A DNA stretch of 64,000 bases from Lysobacteraceae bacterium (GCA_023954075.1 JAMLIV010000014.1:18613-82612); one strand, 5' to 3'; positions 42,986 to 53,204 are shown, counted from the first letter of the stretch. Made by a program: numbers and translations. Notes: generated by a model from the letters alone, not told the origin.

Positions 42986-43665
42986 TGCCCGCCGCACGCG
43001 CGCTGCTGCATCGCATGCGGGCCGCCGTTGCTGCGGCGGTGTTTTTGCTGGCGGTGGTTCCGTCGTCCGGTGCCGCCCGCGCCGATGACGCCGCGCCTGC
43101 CGCAGCGGCCGATGCGGGGCTTTCCGATCTGCGCGAACGCATCGCCGCCGCGCCGGTTCTTCGCGGCGAATTCACCCAGGAAAAGCACGTCGAAGGATTC
43201 CGCAATCCGCTCAGGTCGAGCGGGCGTTTCCTGATGGCGCGCTCGCATGGCGTCCTGTGGCAGACCCTGGCACCGTTTCCTTCCGAAGTGGTGCTCACGC
43301 GCGATCGCATCCTCAGCCGGCAGGAGGACGGGACCACGCGGGTGGAGATGGACTCGCGCCAGCAGCCGGCGCTGCGGACGATCAACGCGGTGATGTTCGC
43401 GCTGATGGGAGGCGACGTGGCGGTGCTGGCCGAGCGCTTCGAGGCGAAGGCGACACTGTCTCCCCAAGGCGACTGGCGGCTGGTGCTGGTGCCTCGCGCC
43501 GACGCCATCGCGCAGGCGTTCGAGCGCGTCACGCTGGAGGGCGATCGGCACGTGCGGCGCGTCGAGATGAACGATCGAGGCGGCGACCGCACCGTCCTGG
43601 TCTTTTCCAATCTCCTGGAGGAGCCGGCAGATCTGACCGACGACGAGGCCCGCCGCTTTGAATGA
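42982..43665 (+). CDS. LolA-like outer-membrane carrier protein (aryl-polyene cluster)
   Basis: A 227-residue periplasmic protein with a signal peptide (about 1-35, cleavage after ARA). The mature part opens with LRGEFTQEKHVEGFRNPLRSSG, typical of LolA-type lipid-binding half-barrels. Members in aryl-polyene clusters are thought to ferry the lipid pigment to the outer membrane. Overlaps both neighbours. Confidence 0.82.
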   Translation: MMPAARALLHRMRAAVAAAVFLLAVVPSSGAARADDAAPAAAADAGLSDLRERIAAAPVLRGEFTQEKHVEGFRNPLRSSGRFLMARSHGVLWQTLAPFPSEVVLTRDRILSRQEDGTTRVEMDSRQQPALRTINAVMFALMGGDVAVLAERFEAKATLSPQGDWRLVLVPRADAIAQAFERVTLEGDRHVRRVEMNDRGGDRTVLVFSNLLEEPADLTDDEARRFE

Positions 43666-46048
43666 CCCCGGCTCGCGACGTCACAGGCCGTGGCTGGCGT
43701 GGATATGGTTTGCGGTCACGCTGGCCGTGGGCGTCCACCAGGTGGATTTCTGGCGGCAGATGCCGATCGAAAGCGACGTCATGGCGCTGTTGCCGCAGGA
43801 TGCGAACGATCCGGTACTCAACGACGTCACCCGACGTATCGCCGACGCCAGCGCGCAGAAGATCGTGGTGCTGCTCGGCTCTGCCGATGCCTCGGGCGCG
43901 CGCGCAGCCGCCGGAGCCTACCGCGGAGCGCTGGCGGCGCTGGATCGACAGACACCCCTGCCGTTCGCCGAAAGCGAGGCGATGGCGGGCTGGTTCGATG
44001 CGGCACGCGCGTTCTTTCTCCCCTGGCGCGACCGCCTGCTGACGCCGGAGCAGCGCGAGCGCCTGGCGCAGGAGCGGACCGAGGCGCTGGCGCAGGAGGC
44101 GCTGGCCGCGCTTTACGGGCCGATCGGCGCGCCGCGCCTGGCGCAGTGGCAGGTCGACCCGCTCAATCTGTGGACCCAGTGGTGGCAATCGCGCGCGATG
44201 GCCGCCGGTCTTCGCTTCGATGCCGATGGTCTCCTACACGCGCAGGACCGCGTGTGGGCCGTGCTGCAGCTGGAGACGCGCGGTTCGGCGTTCCGCCTGG
44301 ACGGTGAGCCGGTCATCGAGCAGGCGCTCGACCATGCGGCGGCCGCAGCGCGGGCGGTTCGCCCGGACCTGCGCGAATTGCGCGCGGGGGTGCCGCTGCA
44401 CGCCGAAGCCGCGGCAGTGCGCGCCAGCGGGGAGATGAGCCTCATCGGCTGGGGATCCCTTGCCGCGGTGCTGCTGCTGGCCTGGCTGGCGTTCGGCTCG
44501 CTGCGGCCGATCATGCTGGTGGCGCTGTCGCTGCTGGTGGGCGTGGCCACGGCGCTTTCCGTGACGGCGCTGGTATTCGGCAAGGTGCATCTGCTGACCC
44601 TGGTCTTCGGGGCTAGCTTGGTGGGCGTGGCCGAGGACTACGGCATCCACTGGTTCGCCTCGCGCCAGGCCCATCCCGAACTCGAACGCGCGCGGCTGCT
44701 GCGCGTCCTGTTTCCCGGCCTGCTGCTGGCCTGGCTGACCAGCGCGCTGGCCTACTTCGCGCTTGGGCTGGCGTCCATCCCCGGCCTGCAGCAGATGGCC
44801 GTGTTCTCGGTGGCCGGGCTGGCGGCGGCATTCGTCACGGTCGTGTGCTGGTTTCCCTGGATCGATCGCCAGCCGCCGCCGGCCACGCGGCTTTCGCGCA
44901 CCATGGATAACTGGATGGCGCGCTGGCCGCGGATGACACCGACCGCCGGATGGGCGCTGCTCGCCTGCCTCGCGCTCGGGTGGACGATCACCGGCCTGCT
45001 GAAGCTGGAGGCGAATGACGACCTGCGCAATCTGCAGTCCTCGCCACAATCCCTCGTGGCGCAGCAGGTCGAAATCAGCCGCCTGCTGTCGATGCCCAGC
45101 CCGGCGCAGTTCTATCTGGTGCAGGCACCCGATGAGGAGACGCTGCTGGAGCGCGAGCGACGCCTCACCGCGCGACTGGCCGGCGAAGTGGCGCGGGGCC
45201 GGATCAACGGCTACCGGGCCATCAGCGACTGGCTGCCGTCGCGCGATCAGCAGGATCGCGACGCCGCGCTGACCCGGCGCGTGGAAACCGCCGTACTAGA
45301 CGAGGTGGCCGAAGTCACCGGCGAGGCACTTGAGCGCGCGGGTTTCGCCGCGGTTCCGCTGACGCTTCCCGAATGGCTGGCATCGCCGGCCTCGCTGCCC
45401 CTGCGCCAGCTGTGGCTCGGTACGAGCGGAGACGGCGTGGCCAGTGTGGTTCTTGTGGATGCGCTGGGCGGGGACGAGATGCTGGCCGCGCTGCGCGCAC
45501 AGGCCGATGGACTCGAAGGCGTGCGCTGGGTCAATCGCACCGCCGAGCTGTCCGCGCTGCTGGCGCACTATCGACAAGGCATGATCTGGCTGCTGCTGGC
45601 CGGTGCCCTCCTGGTGGCGCTGGTCCTGGTGGCGCGCTATCGCCGCGAGGCGTGGCGCACCGGGCTTCCGACCCTGATCGCGAGCCTGCTCACGGTGGCC
45701 ACGCTGGGCTGGCTGGGGCAGCCGCTGCAGCTGTTCAACGTGCTGGCGCTGCTGCTGCTGATCGGCATGGGGATCGACTACGGCATCTTTCTGCTCGAAC
45801 ACCGGGGTGATGCGTCGGCCTGGCTTGCGGTCTGCGTGGGCGCGGCCAGCACCTGGCTGTCGTTCGGGCTGCTCGCGCTGTCGGGAACCCCGGCGCTGCG
45901 CGCCTTCGGCCTGACCCTGTTGCTGGGTATCGGCCTGGTGTGGATGATTTCGCCACTGTTCCGGTCGCGCGTGGGGGATGCGGGGAATCCTGCGCGACCA
46001 CAGCCCGACGTTGCGTGCGGTGACCGGCGTGCGGATGTGATCCCCTGA
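43658..46048 (+). CDS. MMPL/RND-family exporter (aryl-polyene cluster)
   Basis: A 796-residue inner-membrane transporter with two halves, each one helix, a large periplasmic domain and a block of five helices (about 250-410 and 640-780). VGVAEDYGIHW and IGMGIDYGIFLLEH are the proton-relay helix motifs. It should export the polyene lipid. The TTG start overlaps the LolA-like gene by 8 bases; no ATG is near. Confidence 0.86.
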   Translation: MNDPGSRRHRPWLAWIWFAVTLAVGVHQVDFWRQMPIESDVMALLPQDANDPVLNDVTRRIADASAQKIVVLLGSADASGARAAAGAYRGALAALDRQTPLPFAESEAMAGWFDAARAFFLPWRDRLLTPEQRERLAQERTEALAQEALAALYGPIGAPRLAQWQVDPLNLWTQWWQSRAMAAGLRFDADGLLHAQDRVWAVLQLETRGSAFRLDGEPVIEQALDHAAAAARAVRPDLRELRAGVPLHAEAAAVRASGEMSLIGWGSLAAVLLLAWLAFGSLRPIMLVALSLLVGVATALSVTALVFGKVHLLTLVFGASLVGVAEDYGIHWFASRQAHPELERARLLRVLFPGLLLAWLTSALAYFALGLASIPGLQQMAVFSVAGLAAAFVTVVCWFPWIDRQPPPATRLSRTMDNWMARWPRMTPTAGWALLACLALGWTITGLLKLEANDDLRNLQSSPQSLVAQQVEISRLLSMPSPAQFYLVQAPDEETLLERERRLTARLAGEVARGRINGYRAISDWLPSRDQQDRDAALTRRVETAVLDEVAEVTGEALERAGFAAVPLTLPEWLASPASLPLRQLWLGTSGDGVASVVLVDALGGDEMLAALRAQADGLEGVRWVNRTAELSALLAHYRQGMIWLLLAGALLVALVLVARYRREAWRTGLPTLIASLLTVATLGWLGQPLQLFNVLALLLLIGMGIDYGIFLLEHRGDASAWLAVCVGAASTWLSFGLLALSGTPALRAFGLTLLLGIGLVWMISPLFRSRVGDAGNPARPQPDVACGDRRADVIP

Positions 46049-46075
46049 ACCTCTTTTCCAAGGCAAGGATACGAC

Positions 46076-47149
46076 GTGGATCATTTCACCCAGGACACGC
46101 TCAGCGCGATCGAGGCCAAGCAGGAGGCCCAGAAGATCGCATTCGCTCCCATCGCCTTCCAGGCCTCGAAGGCCCTGCGCGATCTGGGCGTCCTGGCTGC
46201 GGCCGAGGCGGCAGGCGAGACGGGCGTGGCACCGGGTGAGGTGGAGCGTGGCACCGGCCTTTCGAGATACGCGACGCGGGTGCTGCTGGAGGCTGGCCTC
46301 GGCATCGGCGCGCTGCGTCTTGGGGATGGTGGTTACGTCCTGACGCGGCTGGGCTGGTATCTGCTCAACGATTCGATGACCCGGGTCAACATGGACTTCG
46401 TCAACGACGTGAACTACCGCGGCTTCTTCCACCTGCAGGAGGCGCTGGTGAGCGGCAAGCCGGCGGGACTGCGTGAGCTGGCTCCCGAGACTGCCACGGT
46501 CTACGAGGCGCTGGGCGGGCTGCCCCCGCCGGTTCGAGAGAGCTGGCTGAGCTTCGACCACTTCTATTCCGACAGCGCTTTCCGCAGCGCGCTCCCTGTC
46601 GTATTCGCCGAGCCCGTGCGCGCCCTGCTGGATGTGGGTGCCAATACCGGCAAGTGGGCGATCGCCTGTGCGCAGCGTGATCCGCAGGTGCGGATCACGC
46701 TGTGTGACCTGCCGGGCCAGCTGGCGCAGGCGCGGGAGAATATTGCGCGGCAGGGCCTGGAGGAGCGCATGGCCGAGCATCCGGCCGATGTGCTCGATCC
46801 GGAAAGCGCGCTTCCCGACGGCCACGACGTGATCTGGATGAGCCAGTTCCTGGACTGTTTCTCGGAAGACCAGATCGTGATGATCCTGGAGAAGGCCCGG
46901 CGCGCCATGACCGGCGCGACCCGCCTCTACATTCTGGAGACGTTCTGGGACCGCCAGCGCTTCAGCAACGCCGCGTTCTGCCTGCAGCAGACCTCGCTCT
47001 ATTTCACCTGCATGGCCAACGGCAACAGCCAGATGTATCACTCCGCGGTGTTTCACGCGTGCCTGGAGCGCGCGGGGCTGACCGTGGTCGAGGAGACCGA
47101 CGGCATCGGCATCAGTCACACCCTGATCCGGGCCGAGCGGCGTGATTGA
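46076..47149 (+). CDS. SAM-dependent methyltransferase (aryl-polyene cluster)
   Basis: A 357-residue methyltransferase. An N-terminal winged-helix dimerisation region (1-110) is followed by the SAM motif LLDVGANTGKWAIACAQRD and acidic loop ITLCDLPGQLAQA, as in O-methyltransferase family 2. It could methylate the aromatic ring hydroxyl, a known variation of aryl polyenes. GTG start 27 bp after the exporter gene. Confidence 0.82.
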   Translation: MDHFTQDTLSAIEAKQEAQKIAFAPIAFQASKALRDLGVLAAAEAAGETGVAPGEVERGTGLSRYATRVLLEAGLGIGALRLGDGGYVLTRLGWYLLNDSMTRVNMDFVNDVNYRGFFHLQEALVSGKPAGLRELAPETATVYEALGGLPPPVRESWLSFDHFYSDSAFRSALPVVFAEPVRALLDVGANTGKWAIACAQRDPQVRITLCDLPGQLAQARENIARQGLEERMAEHPADVLDPESALPDGHDVIWMSQFLDCFSEDQIVMILEKARRAMTGATRLYILETFWDRQRFSNAAFCLQQTSLYFTCMANGNSQMYHSAVFHACLERAGLTVVEETDGIGISHTLIRAERRD

Positions 47150-47735
47150 GCGTTTCCCGAGAAGGGCGCCCCGGCGCGCCGCAGCCGCAGGCGTGCTACT
47201 GGCCCTGCTGCTCGCGGCGTGCGCGTCCGCGCCCCGGCGGCCCGCGGTCGCGCTTCCGCCGCTTCGCCTGGCACCGGCCGCGCTCGGCTGCGAGCTGGCG
47301 CTGCAGCAGCGGCTGCATTTCCAGATGGGGCGCGCCGAACGCGATCTCGACGCCCTGCTGGAGGTGGATGCGGACGAGGCCCGGCTTCTGGTGCAGGCGC
47401 TGGGCCAGGTCGGCGTGCGCCTGCGCTGGGACGGCGTGGAACTGCACCAGGAGCGCGCCGACTGGCTGCCGCCCCAGGTGCGGCCCGAGCGCGTCCTCGA
47501 TGACCTGCAGTTCGCCTACTGGCCGGTCGAAGCCATCCGCGCCGCGCTGCCCCTGGACTGGGCGGTGCGCGAGGGCGCGTGCGAGCGTCGCCTCCTGCGA
47601 GGCGGCGCGGCCTGGCTTGTGGTGCGATACGAAGAGGCCGGTCAGTTGCACCTGGAGAACGTGGCCGAAGGCTACCGGCTCCGGATTGAGTCGGTCGGCA
47701 CAGGAGCGGCGGGCTGTAGCGGTGGGCGGTCGTGA
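47142..47735 (+). CDS. Outer-membrane lipoprotein, DUF3261-like (aryl-polyene cluster)
   Basis: A 197-residue lipoprotein: basic start, hydrophobic core and lipobox LLAAC at about residue 23-27. The rest resembles the LolB-like/DUF3261 proteins found in aryl-polyene clusters, the probable outer-membrane receiver for the LolA-like carrier. GTG start overlapping the methyltransferase stop. Confidence 0.78.
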   Translation: MIERFPRRAPRRAAAAGVLLALLLAACASAPRRPAVALPPLRLAPAALGCELALQQRLHFQMGRAERDLDALLEVDADEARLLVQALGQVGVRLRWDGVELHQERADWLPPQVRPERVLDDLQFAYWPVEAIRAALPLDWAVREGACERRLLRGGAAWLVVRYEEAGQLHLENVAEGYRLRIESVGTGAAGCSGGRS

Positions 47736-48919
47736 TAGCCCCGGTGTTCCTGAATTCCGTGGGCATCACCTGCGCGCTGGGAAGCGGGCTCGAGGCGGTC
47801 GCCGCCGCGCTGTTCGATGCGCGCGAGCCGCACGGCGTTGAAACCACCGAACGCCACACCCCCGGTCGGCCGCTGGCGCTTGGCACCGTGCGCTCGCCGC
47901 TCGCCGATCTGTCCGCTTTCGCACTGCCGTTTCAAAGCCGCAACAACGCTCTGCTGCTGACAGCACTCGAGCAGATGCGCACGGGTGTTTCCGCCGCCAT
48001 CGAGCGCTGGGGCGCGGATCGGGTGGCCATCGTGCTGGGCACGAGCACCTCGGGCATCGGGGAAGCCGAGACCGCGGTGTCCGAGCATCAGCACCGCGGG
48101 GCTTGGCCGGCGCGTTTCCACTACGGGCAGCAGGAGATCGGCGCGCCCTCGCGGTTCCTGGCCGCGGCATCGGGCGCGCGCGGTCCGGCGTGGACGATGT
48201 CCACGGCCTGCTCGTCCAGCGCCAAGGCCATGGCGTCGGCCGCGCGGATCCTGCGTGCGGGAATCGCCGACGCGGTCATCGCCGGCGGTGCCGACTCGCT
48301 GTGCGCGTTCACCATCAACGGCTTCAGCGCGCTGGAATCGGTTTCGGCGGCGCGCTGCAACCCTTTCTCACGCCACCGCTGCGGCATCAACATCGGCGAG
48401 GGCGCGGCGCTGTTCCTGATGACGCGCGAGCCCGGTCCGGTGCGCCTGGCCGGCTGGGGCGAAAGCTCGGACGCCCACCACATGTCGGCACCCGACCCGC
48501 AGGGTGCGGGTGCGACGGCCGCCATCGACCAGGCCCTGGCGCGCGAGGGCATCGGTCCGGATGAGATCGGCTATGTGAACCTGCACGGCACCGCCACGCG
48601 GCAGAACGATGCCATGGAAAGCCGCGCCGTGATGGCGCGCGTCGGTCCACGGACGCCGGTCAGTTCGACCAAGCCGCTGACCGGCCACGCACTGGGAGCG
48701 GCTGGTGCGATCGAGGCGGCGCTGTGCTGGATGACGCTGGTGGACAATCCGGGGCGGCGGCTTCCACCGCACTGGTGGGATGGAGCCTGCGATCCCGAAC
48801 TCCCGCCGCTGGCCTTCGTGCCGCCCGGCGGGAGGGCGGATCGTCCGGTGGGGTACGCTCTGAGCCATTCGTTTGCATTCGGGGGCAGCAACGCCGTGCT
48901 CCTGTTCGGAGCGGGCTGA
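47732..48919 (+). CDS. Beta-ketoacyl-ACP synthase I (aryl-polyene cluster)
   Basis: A 395-residue FabF-type ketosynthase with full catalytic triad Cys160 (MSTACSSS), His285 (NLHGTAT), His319 (KPLTGHALGAAG) and Lys314. It elongates the polyene; with the Cys-less protein at the start of the operon it may form a heterodimer. GTG start overlapping the lipoprotein gene. Confidence 0.88.
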   Translation: MIAPVFLNSVGITCALGSGLEAVAAALFDAREPHGVETTERHTPGRPLALGTVRSPLADLSAFALPFQSRNNALLLTALEQMRTGVSAAIERWGADRVAIVLGTSTSGIGEAETAVSEHQHRGAWPARFHYGQQEIGAPSRFLAAASGARGPAWTMSTACSSSAKAMASAARILRAGIADAVIAGGADSLCAFTINGFSALESVSAARCNPFSRHRCGINIGEGAALFLMTREPGPVRLAGWGESSDAHHMSAPDPQGAGATAAIDQALAREGIGPDEIGYVNLHGTATRQNDAMESRAVMARVGPRTPVSSTKPLTGHALGAAGAIEAALCWMTLVDNPGRRLPPHWWDGACDPELPPLAFVPPGGRADRPVGYALSHSFAFGGSNAVLLFGAG

Positions 48920-48920
48920 C

Positions 48921-49397
48921 GTGGAGCGCAGACACGTGCTGGATATCGAGACGGTGATGCCCCATCGCGGCGCGATGCGGCTCGTGGACCGCGTGCTGGA
49001 GCACGACGCCGAGGCCATCTCGGTCGAGGCGCGCGTGCGCGCCGACGGGCCTTTCCACGTCGACGGCGGGCTCCCCGCCTACGTGGGCGTGGAGCTGATG
49101 GCGCAGGCGATCGCCTGCTGGGCGGGAGTGCGCGCGCGGGCGCAGGGCCTCGCGCCGCCCGTGGGCTTCCTGCTCGGCACGCGTCGCTACGAGGCCCACG
49201 TCCAGGTCTTTGGAATCGGCGAGGTGCTGCGCGTGACCGCGCACCGCGAGCTGATGGCCGACAGCGGCCTGGCGGTTTTTTCCTGCACAATTTCGGCGCG
49301 CGGCGTGCCGCTGGCGAGCGCGCATGTCTCGGTGTTCGAGCCGCCGGATGCCGGCGCGTATCTGGAACAGGGTGCCCAGGGAATGGTGACCGAATGA
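48921..49397 (+). CDS. 3-hydroxyacyl-ACP dehydratase (aryl-polyene cluster)
   Basis: A 158-residue hot-dog dehydratase, ApeP-like. MPHRGAMRLVDRVL gives the catalytic His and VGVELMAQAIACWAGV the second element. It makes the double bonds together with the hot-dog domain of the ligase fusion. GTG start one base after the ketosynthase stop. Confidence 0.85.
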   Translation: MERRHVLDIETVMPHRGAMRLVDRVLEHDAEAISVEARVRADGPFHVDGGLPAYVGVELMAQAIACWAGVRARAQGLAPPVGFLLGTRRYEAHVQVFGIGEVLRVTAHRELMADSGLAVFSCTISARGVPLASAHVSVFEPPDAGAYLEQGAQGMVTE

Positions 49398-50128
49398 GCG
49401 AACAAGGAACCGTGCTGGTGACGGGGGCGAGCCGCGGCATCGGCCGCGCGATCGCGCTCCGGCTCGCGCGGGATGGCTACGGGCTCGTGCTGCACTGCCG
49501 GGAGCGCGTGGAGGAGGCGGAAGCGGTGGCGGAGGCGGTGCGCGGGCAGGGGCGCAGCGCACGCGTGCTGCGTTTCGACCTCGCCGACCGCAGCGCGGCC
49601 GCGGCTGCGCTGGATGATGACATCCAGGCCCACGGTGCGTACTACGGCGTGGTCTGCAATGCCGGCATCGCGGACGATGCGGCCTTTCCCGCCATGGATG
49701 GCGAAACCTGGGACCGCGTGCTGCGTACCAATCTCGACGGTTTCTACAACGTCCTTCACCCGCTGGTGATGCCGATGGTGCGGCGGCGCAAGCCTGGCCG
49801 CATCGTCACCCTGTCGTCGGTGTCCGGCCTGACGGGAAACCGCGGGCAGACCAACTACAGCGCCGCCAAAGCAGGGATAATCGGCGCGAGCAAGGCACTC
49901 GCGCTGGAATTGGCCAGCCGCGCAATCACCGTCAACTGCGTCGCGCCCGGACTGATCGAAACCGAGATGCTCAACCAGGAAATCGTCGAACACGCGCTGC
50001 CGCTGATCCCTGCGCGGCGGCTGGGGCATCCCGACGAGGTGGCAGCCGTCGTGGCGTTCCTGATGTCTCCGGATGCCGCCTACGTCACCCGGCAGGTGAT
50101 CGCGGTCAATGGAGGCATGGCCGGATGA
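49394..50128 (+). CDS. 3-ketoacyl-ACP reductase, FabG-like (aryl-polyene cluster)
   Basis: A 244-residue short-chain reductase: NADPH motif TGASRGIGRAIAL, CNAGI, catalytic Ser in TLSSVSGLTGN and Tyr/Lys in YSAAKAG. It reduces the keto group each cycle. Four-base overlaps with both neighbours show tight coupling. Confidence 0.9.
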   Translation: MSEQGTVLVTGASRGIGRAIALRLARDGYGLVLHCRERVEEAEAVAEAVRGQGRSARVLRFDLADRSAAAAALDDDIQAHGAYYGVVCNAGIADDAAFPAMDGETWDRVLRTNLDGFYNVLHPLVMPMVRRRKPGRIVTLSSVSGLTGNRGQTNYSAAKAGIIGASKALALELASRAITVNCVAPGLIETEMLNQEIVEHALPLIPARRLGHPDEVAAVVAFLMSPDAAYVTRQVIAVNGGMAG

Positions 50129-51366
50129 GTGGAGAGCAGCGTCGCGTCGTCATCACCGGTGCGGGCGGCATCAGCCCGCTCGGCAACGACTGGGGCACCG
50201 TCCTCAGGCGCCTTCGCGCGTGCCGCAACGCGGTGCAGCGCATGGACGACTGGGACATCTACCAGGGGCTCAACACCAAGCTTGGCGCGCCGGCCGCGCC
50301 CTTCGAGCTGCCGCCGCACTACAACCGCAAGACCACCCGCGGCATGGGCCGCGTTGCGCTGATGGCGGTCCGCGCCAGCGAAATCGCGCTGGAGCAGGCC
50401 GGCCTGCTCGGCCATCCGGTGCTTGCCAGCGGCCGCGTGGGCGTCTCCTGCGGTTCGTCGGCCGGCACCCATTCGGCCATGGGCGACTTCGGCCGCATGC
50501 TCAATGAGCACACCACCGAAGGCATCAACGCCACCACCTACATCAAGATGATGAGCCACACCGCGCCGGTGAACATCGGCGTGTTCTTCGGGCTCACCGG
50601 GCGAGTGATCACCACGTCCAGCGCCTGCACCTCCGGCAGCATGGGCATCGGCAGTGCCTTTGAAGCGGTGCGCTGCGGCAAGCAGGTGGCCATGCTGGCG
50701 GGCGGGGCCGAGCAGCTCGATGCCACCGCCGCCGCGGTGTTCGACACGCTGTTCGCCACGAGCGTGCGCAATGATGATCCCGCGCTCACCCCGCGCCCGT
50801 TCGATGCCGCGCGCGACGGGCTGGTGCTGGGCGAAGGGGCCTGCACGATGGTCGTCGAGGAGCTGGAGCACGCCCTGGCGCGCGGTGCGCCGATCCTTGC
50901 CGAGATTGTCGGATTCGGCACCAACAGCGACGGAAGCCACGTGACCCAGCCAAACGCGGAAACCATGGCGATCGCCATGCGGCTGGCGCTGGAGGATGCC
51001 GGCCTGCCGCCAGAGGCGATCGGCTACGTCAACGCGCACGGCACCGCGACCGACCACGGCGACATCGCCGAGTCGCGGGCCACCGCCGAGGTGTTTGGAT
51101 CGCGCATGCCGCTGTCCTCGCTCAAAAGCTACATGGGCCATACGCTGGGTGCCTGCGGCGCGCTGGAGGCGTGGATGAGCATCGGGATGATGTGCGCGGG
51201 CTGGTTCGCCCCGACGCTCAATCTGAGCGAACTGGACCCCGGCTGCGCCGCGCTGGACTACATCACCGGAACCGGGCGCGCGCTTCAGACCGACCACGTG
51301 ATGAGCAACAATTTCGCTTTCGGCGGGATCAATACCTCGCTGATTTTTCGCCGCTGGCCGGAATGA
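50125..51366 (+). CDS. Beta-ketoacyl-ACP synthase II (aryl-polyene cluster)
   Basis: A 413-residue FabF-type ketosynthase with Cys168 (SSACTSGS), His305 (NAHGTATDHGD), Lys334 and His339 (SYMGHTLGACG). With two active and one inactive ketosynthase-like genes the operon has the set needed for aryl starter extension and chain-length control. Confidence 0.9.
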   Translation: MSGEQRRVVITGAGGISPLGNDWGTVLRRLRACRNAVQRMDDWDIYQGLNTKLGAPAAPFELPPHYNRKTTRGMGRVALMAVRASEIALEQAGLLGHPVLASGRVGVSCGSSAGTHSAMGDFGRMLNEHTTEGINATTYIKMMSHTAPVNIGVFFGLTGRVITTSSACTSGSMGIGSAFEAVRCGKQVAMLAGGAEQLDATAAAVFDTLFATSVRNDDPALTPRPFDAARDGLVLGEGACTMVVEELEHALARGAPILAEIVGFGTNSDGSHVTQPNAETMAIAMRLALEDAGLPPEAIGYVNAHGTATDHGDIAESRATAEVFGSRMPLSSLKSYMGHTLGACGALEAWMSIGMMCAGWFAPTLNLSELDPGCAALDYITGTGRALQTDHVMSNNFAFGGINTSLIFRRWPE

Positions 51367-51401
51367 TCCCGCAGCGGCACCCAACACCCAGGAGACTGCG
51401 C

Positions 51402-51839
51402 ATGAAACCCATCGTCTTCGCCGCCCTCGCGGCCGTACTGCTGACCGCCTCGCCCGCCCAGGCCCGCGATACGCGGCACGAGTTTTCCCTGCAGGATCTG
51501 GTCGATTCCCAGCTTGCACGCGATGCGGGCATCGACGGCAGCGTGCGGTTCTATCTGGCCGGGCAGTCGGTGTCGGTCGCCAAGCGTTTTGGCCAGGACA
51601 TCGGCAACCGCAAGACCAATGCCGTCAACAAATCCGATGAGTACGCCTGTCAATGGGCCGCGCTGTCGGTCCTGCGCGCCTTCCAGGAAGGCGCGAAGTC
51701 GCGCGGTGCCAACGCAGTCGTGGATATCGTCAGCTACTACAAGAAAAACGAGTTCCGCAGCACGACCAACTTCGAGTGCCATGCCGGCGCGATCATGGCC
51801 GGCGTGGCGTTGAAGGGAACCTACGCGACGGTGAACTGA
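51402..51839 (+). CDS. Small secreted protein of the aryl-polyene cluster (often misnamed excinuclease subunit)
   Basis: A 145-residue protein with signal peptide (1-22, cleavage after AQA). KRFGQDIGNRKTNAVNKSDE, CQWAALSVLRAFQEGA and GANAVVDIVSYYKK mark the family of small periplasmic proteins labelled excinuclease ATPase subunit in many genomes, which occur in aryl-polyene clusters. There is no ATPase motif, so that name is wrong; role unknown. GGAGAC precedes the ATG, 35 bp after the last ketosynthase. Confidence 0.7.
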   Translation: MKPIVFAALAAVLLTASPAQARDTRHEFSLQDLVDSQLARDAGIDGSVRFYLAGQSVSVAKRFGQDIGNRKTNAVNKSDEYACQWAALSVLRAFQEGAKSRGANAVVDIVSYYKKNEFRSTTNFECHAGAIMAGVALKGTYATVN

Positions 51840-51879
51840 ACGTCAGGTTGGGCGCGACAGGCGCGCGTCGGGCCCGCCC

Positions 51880-52080
51880 TCACGCGCCCAGATCAGGGAT
51901 GAGCCGGTTTTCCAGGTAGGCGATCATGTCCTTGATGCGCAGCTTGCGGCGCTTCATCCGGGTCAGGTCGAGCTGATCGATCGAAGGTTCCCCGGCGCAG
52001 CGCGCGATGGCCTCGTCCAGCGCGCGGTGCTCGCAGCGCAGGGCGGCGATCTGCTGGACGATGTCGGCGGTTTCGGACAT
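51880..52080 (-). CDS. YdcH/DUF465 family protein
   Basis: A 66-residue helical-hairpin protein: [16 protein letters not shown] and [19 protein letters not shown] are the two helices of the family. Function not known. It is convergent with the aryl-polyene operon and divergent from ttcA. Confidence 0.8.
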   Translation of the reverse strand: MSETADIVQQIAALRCEHRALDEAIARCAGEPSIDQLDLTRMKRRKLRIKDMIAYLENRLIPDLGA

Positions 52081-52208
52081 GGCGATGGGCGGGGTCAGGC
52101 GCGTGCGTTCGCCTAGCTTACGGCCCGGCTGCGCTGCGGGAAAGCCCGGCTACAATGACCGGTCCAACCCGCGCAACGCCATCAGGGCGGCGCGATGATC
52201 CCGCCGGA

Positions 52209-53147
52209 ATGACCATGACCGCCTCCGCCCGCAAACAGGAATTCGAGAACCACAAGCTCGCCAAGCGCCTGCGCCGGCAGGTCGGGCAGGCCATCGCCGA
52301 CTTCGGCATGATCGAGGAAGGCGACAAGGTGATGGTGTGCCTGTCCGGCGGCAAGGACAGCCACACCCTGCTCGACATCCTGCTGCAGCTCAAGGCGCGC
52401 GCGCCGGTGGAATTCGAGCTGGTGGCGGTGAACCTGGACCAGAAGCAGCCGGGTTTCCCCGAAGAGGTGCTGCCGGCGTACCTGCGCGCGCTCGGGGTCG
52501 ATTTCACCATCCTGGAGCAGGACACCTATTCGGTGGTGCAGCGGGTGGTGCCCGAGGGCAAGACCCAGTGCTCGCTGTGCTCGCGCCTGCGCCGCGGCGC
52601 GCTTTATACCCACGCGGTGGAGCAGGGATTCACCAAGATCGCGCTGGGGCACCACCGCGACGACCTCGCCGCGACGTTCCTGATGAACCTGTTCTTCCAC
52701 GCCAAGCTCGCCTCGATGCCGCCCAAGCTCTTGAGCGACGACGGCCGCCACGTGGTGATTCGGCCGCTGGCCTATTGCAGGGAGTCGGATATCGCACGCT
52801 ATGCCGAACAGCGTGGTTTCCCGATCATCCCCTGCAACCTGTGCGGCTCGCAGCCGAATCTTCAGCGCAAGCAGGCCGAGCGCCTGCTTGCCGAGTGGGA
52901 CCGCGCCACGCCGGGTCGGGTCGACCAGATCGTGCGTGCGCTGGGTGACGTGCGGCCCTCGCAGCTGGCCGACCGCAGCCTGTTCGACTTCCACGCGCTG
53001 GGGCGGCGCAGTCAGGCTGCGCTGCCCGATACGCACGCCTGGCTGGCGGGCGAGCCGACGGCGCGCGATGAGGAGGAGGGCGTTCCCGTGCCGATCCGCA
53101 GCACCACCACCCAGGCCGACGATGGCCTGTCCATCCTGAGCGGCTGA
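52209..53147 (+). CDS. ttcA: tRNA 2-thiocytidine biosynthesis protein TtcA
   Basis: A 312-residue enzyme that thiolates cytidine 32 of some tRNAs. PP-loop [11 protein letters not shown], first Cys pair CSLC ([13 protein letters not shown]) and second [12 protein letters not shown], the cluster-binding set. The start MTMTASARK was chosen; a second ATG lies two codons on. Length fits the family. Confidence 0.93.
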   Translation: MTMTASARKQEFENHKLAKRLRRQVGQAIADFGMIEEGDKVMVCLSGGKDSHTLLDILLQLKARAPVEFELVAVNLDQKQPGFPEEVLPAYLRALGVDFTILEQDTYSVVQRVVPEGKTQCSLCSRLRRGALYTHAVEQGFTKIALGHHRDDLAATFLMNLFFHAKLASMPPKLLSDDGRHVVIRPLAYCRESDIARYAEQRGFPIIPCNLCGSQPNLQRKQAERLLAEWDRATPGRVDQIVRALGDVRPSQLADRSLFDFHALGRRSQAALPDTHAWLAGEPTARDEEEGVPVPIRSTTTQADDGLSILSG

Positions 53148-53204
53148 CGCCGCGCATCCCGCCGCGTCCGCTGTCGCAATCATCAATCCGGAATCCCGAA
53201 CCCC

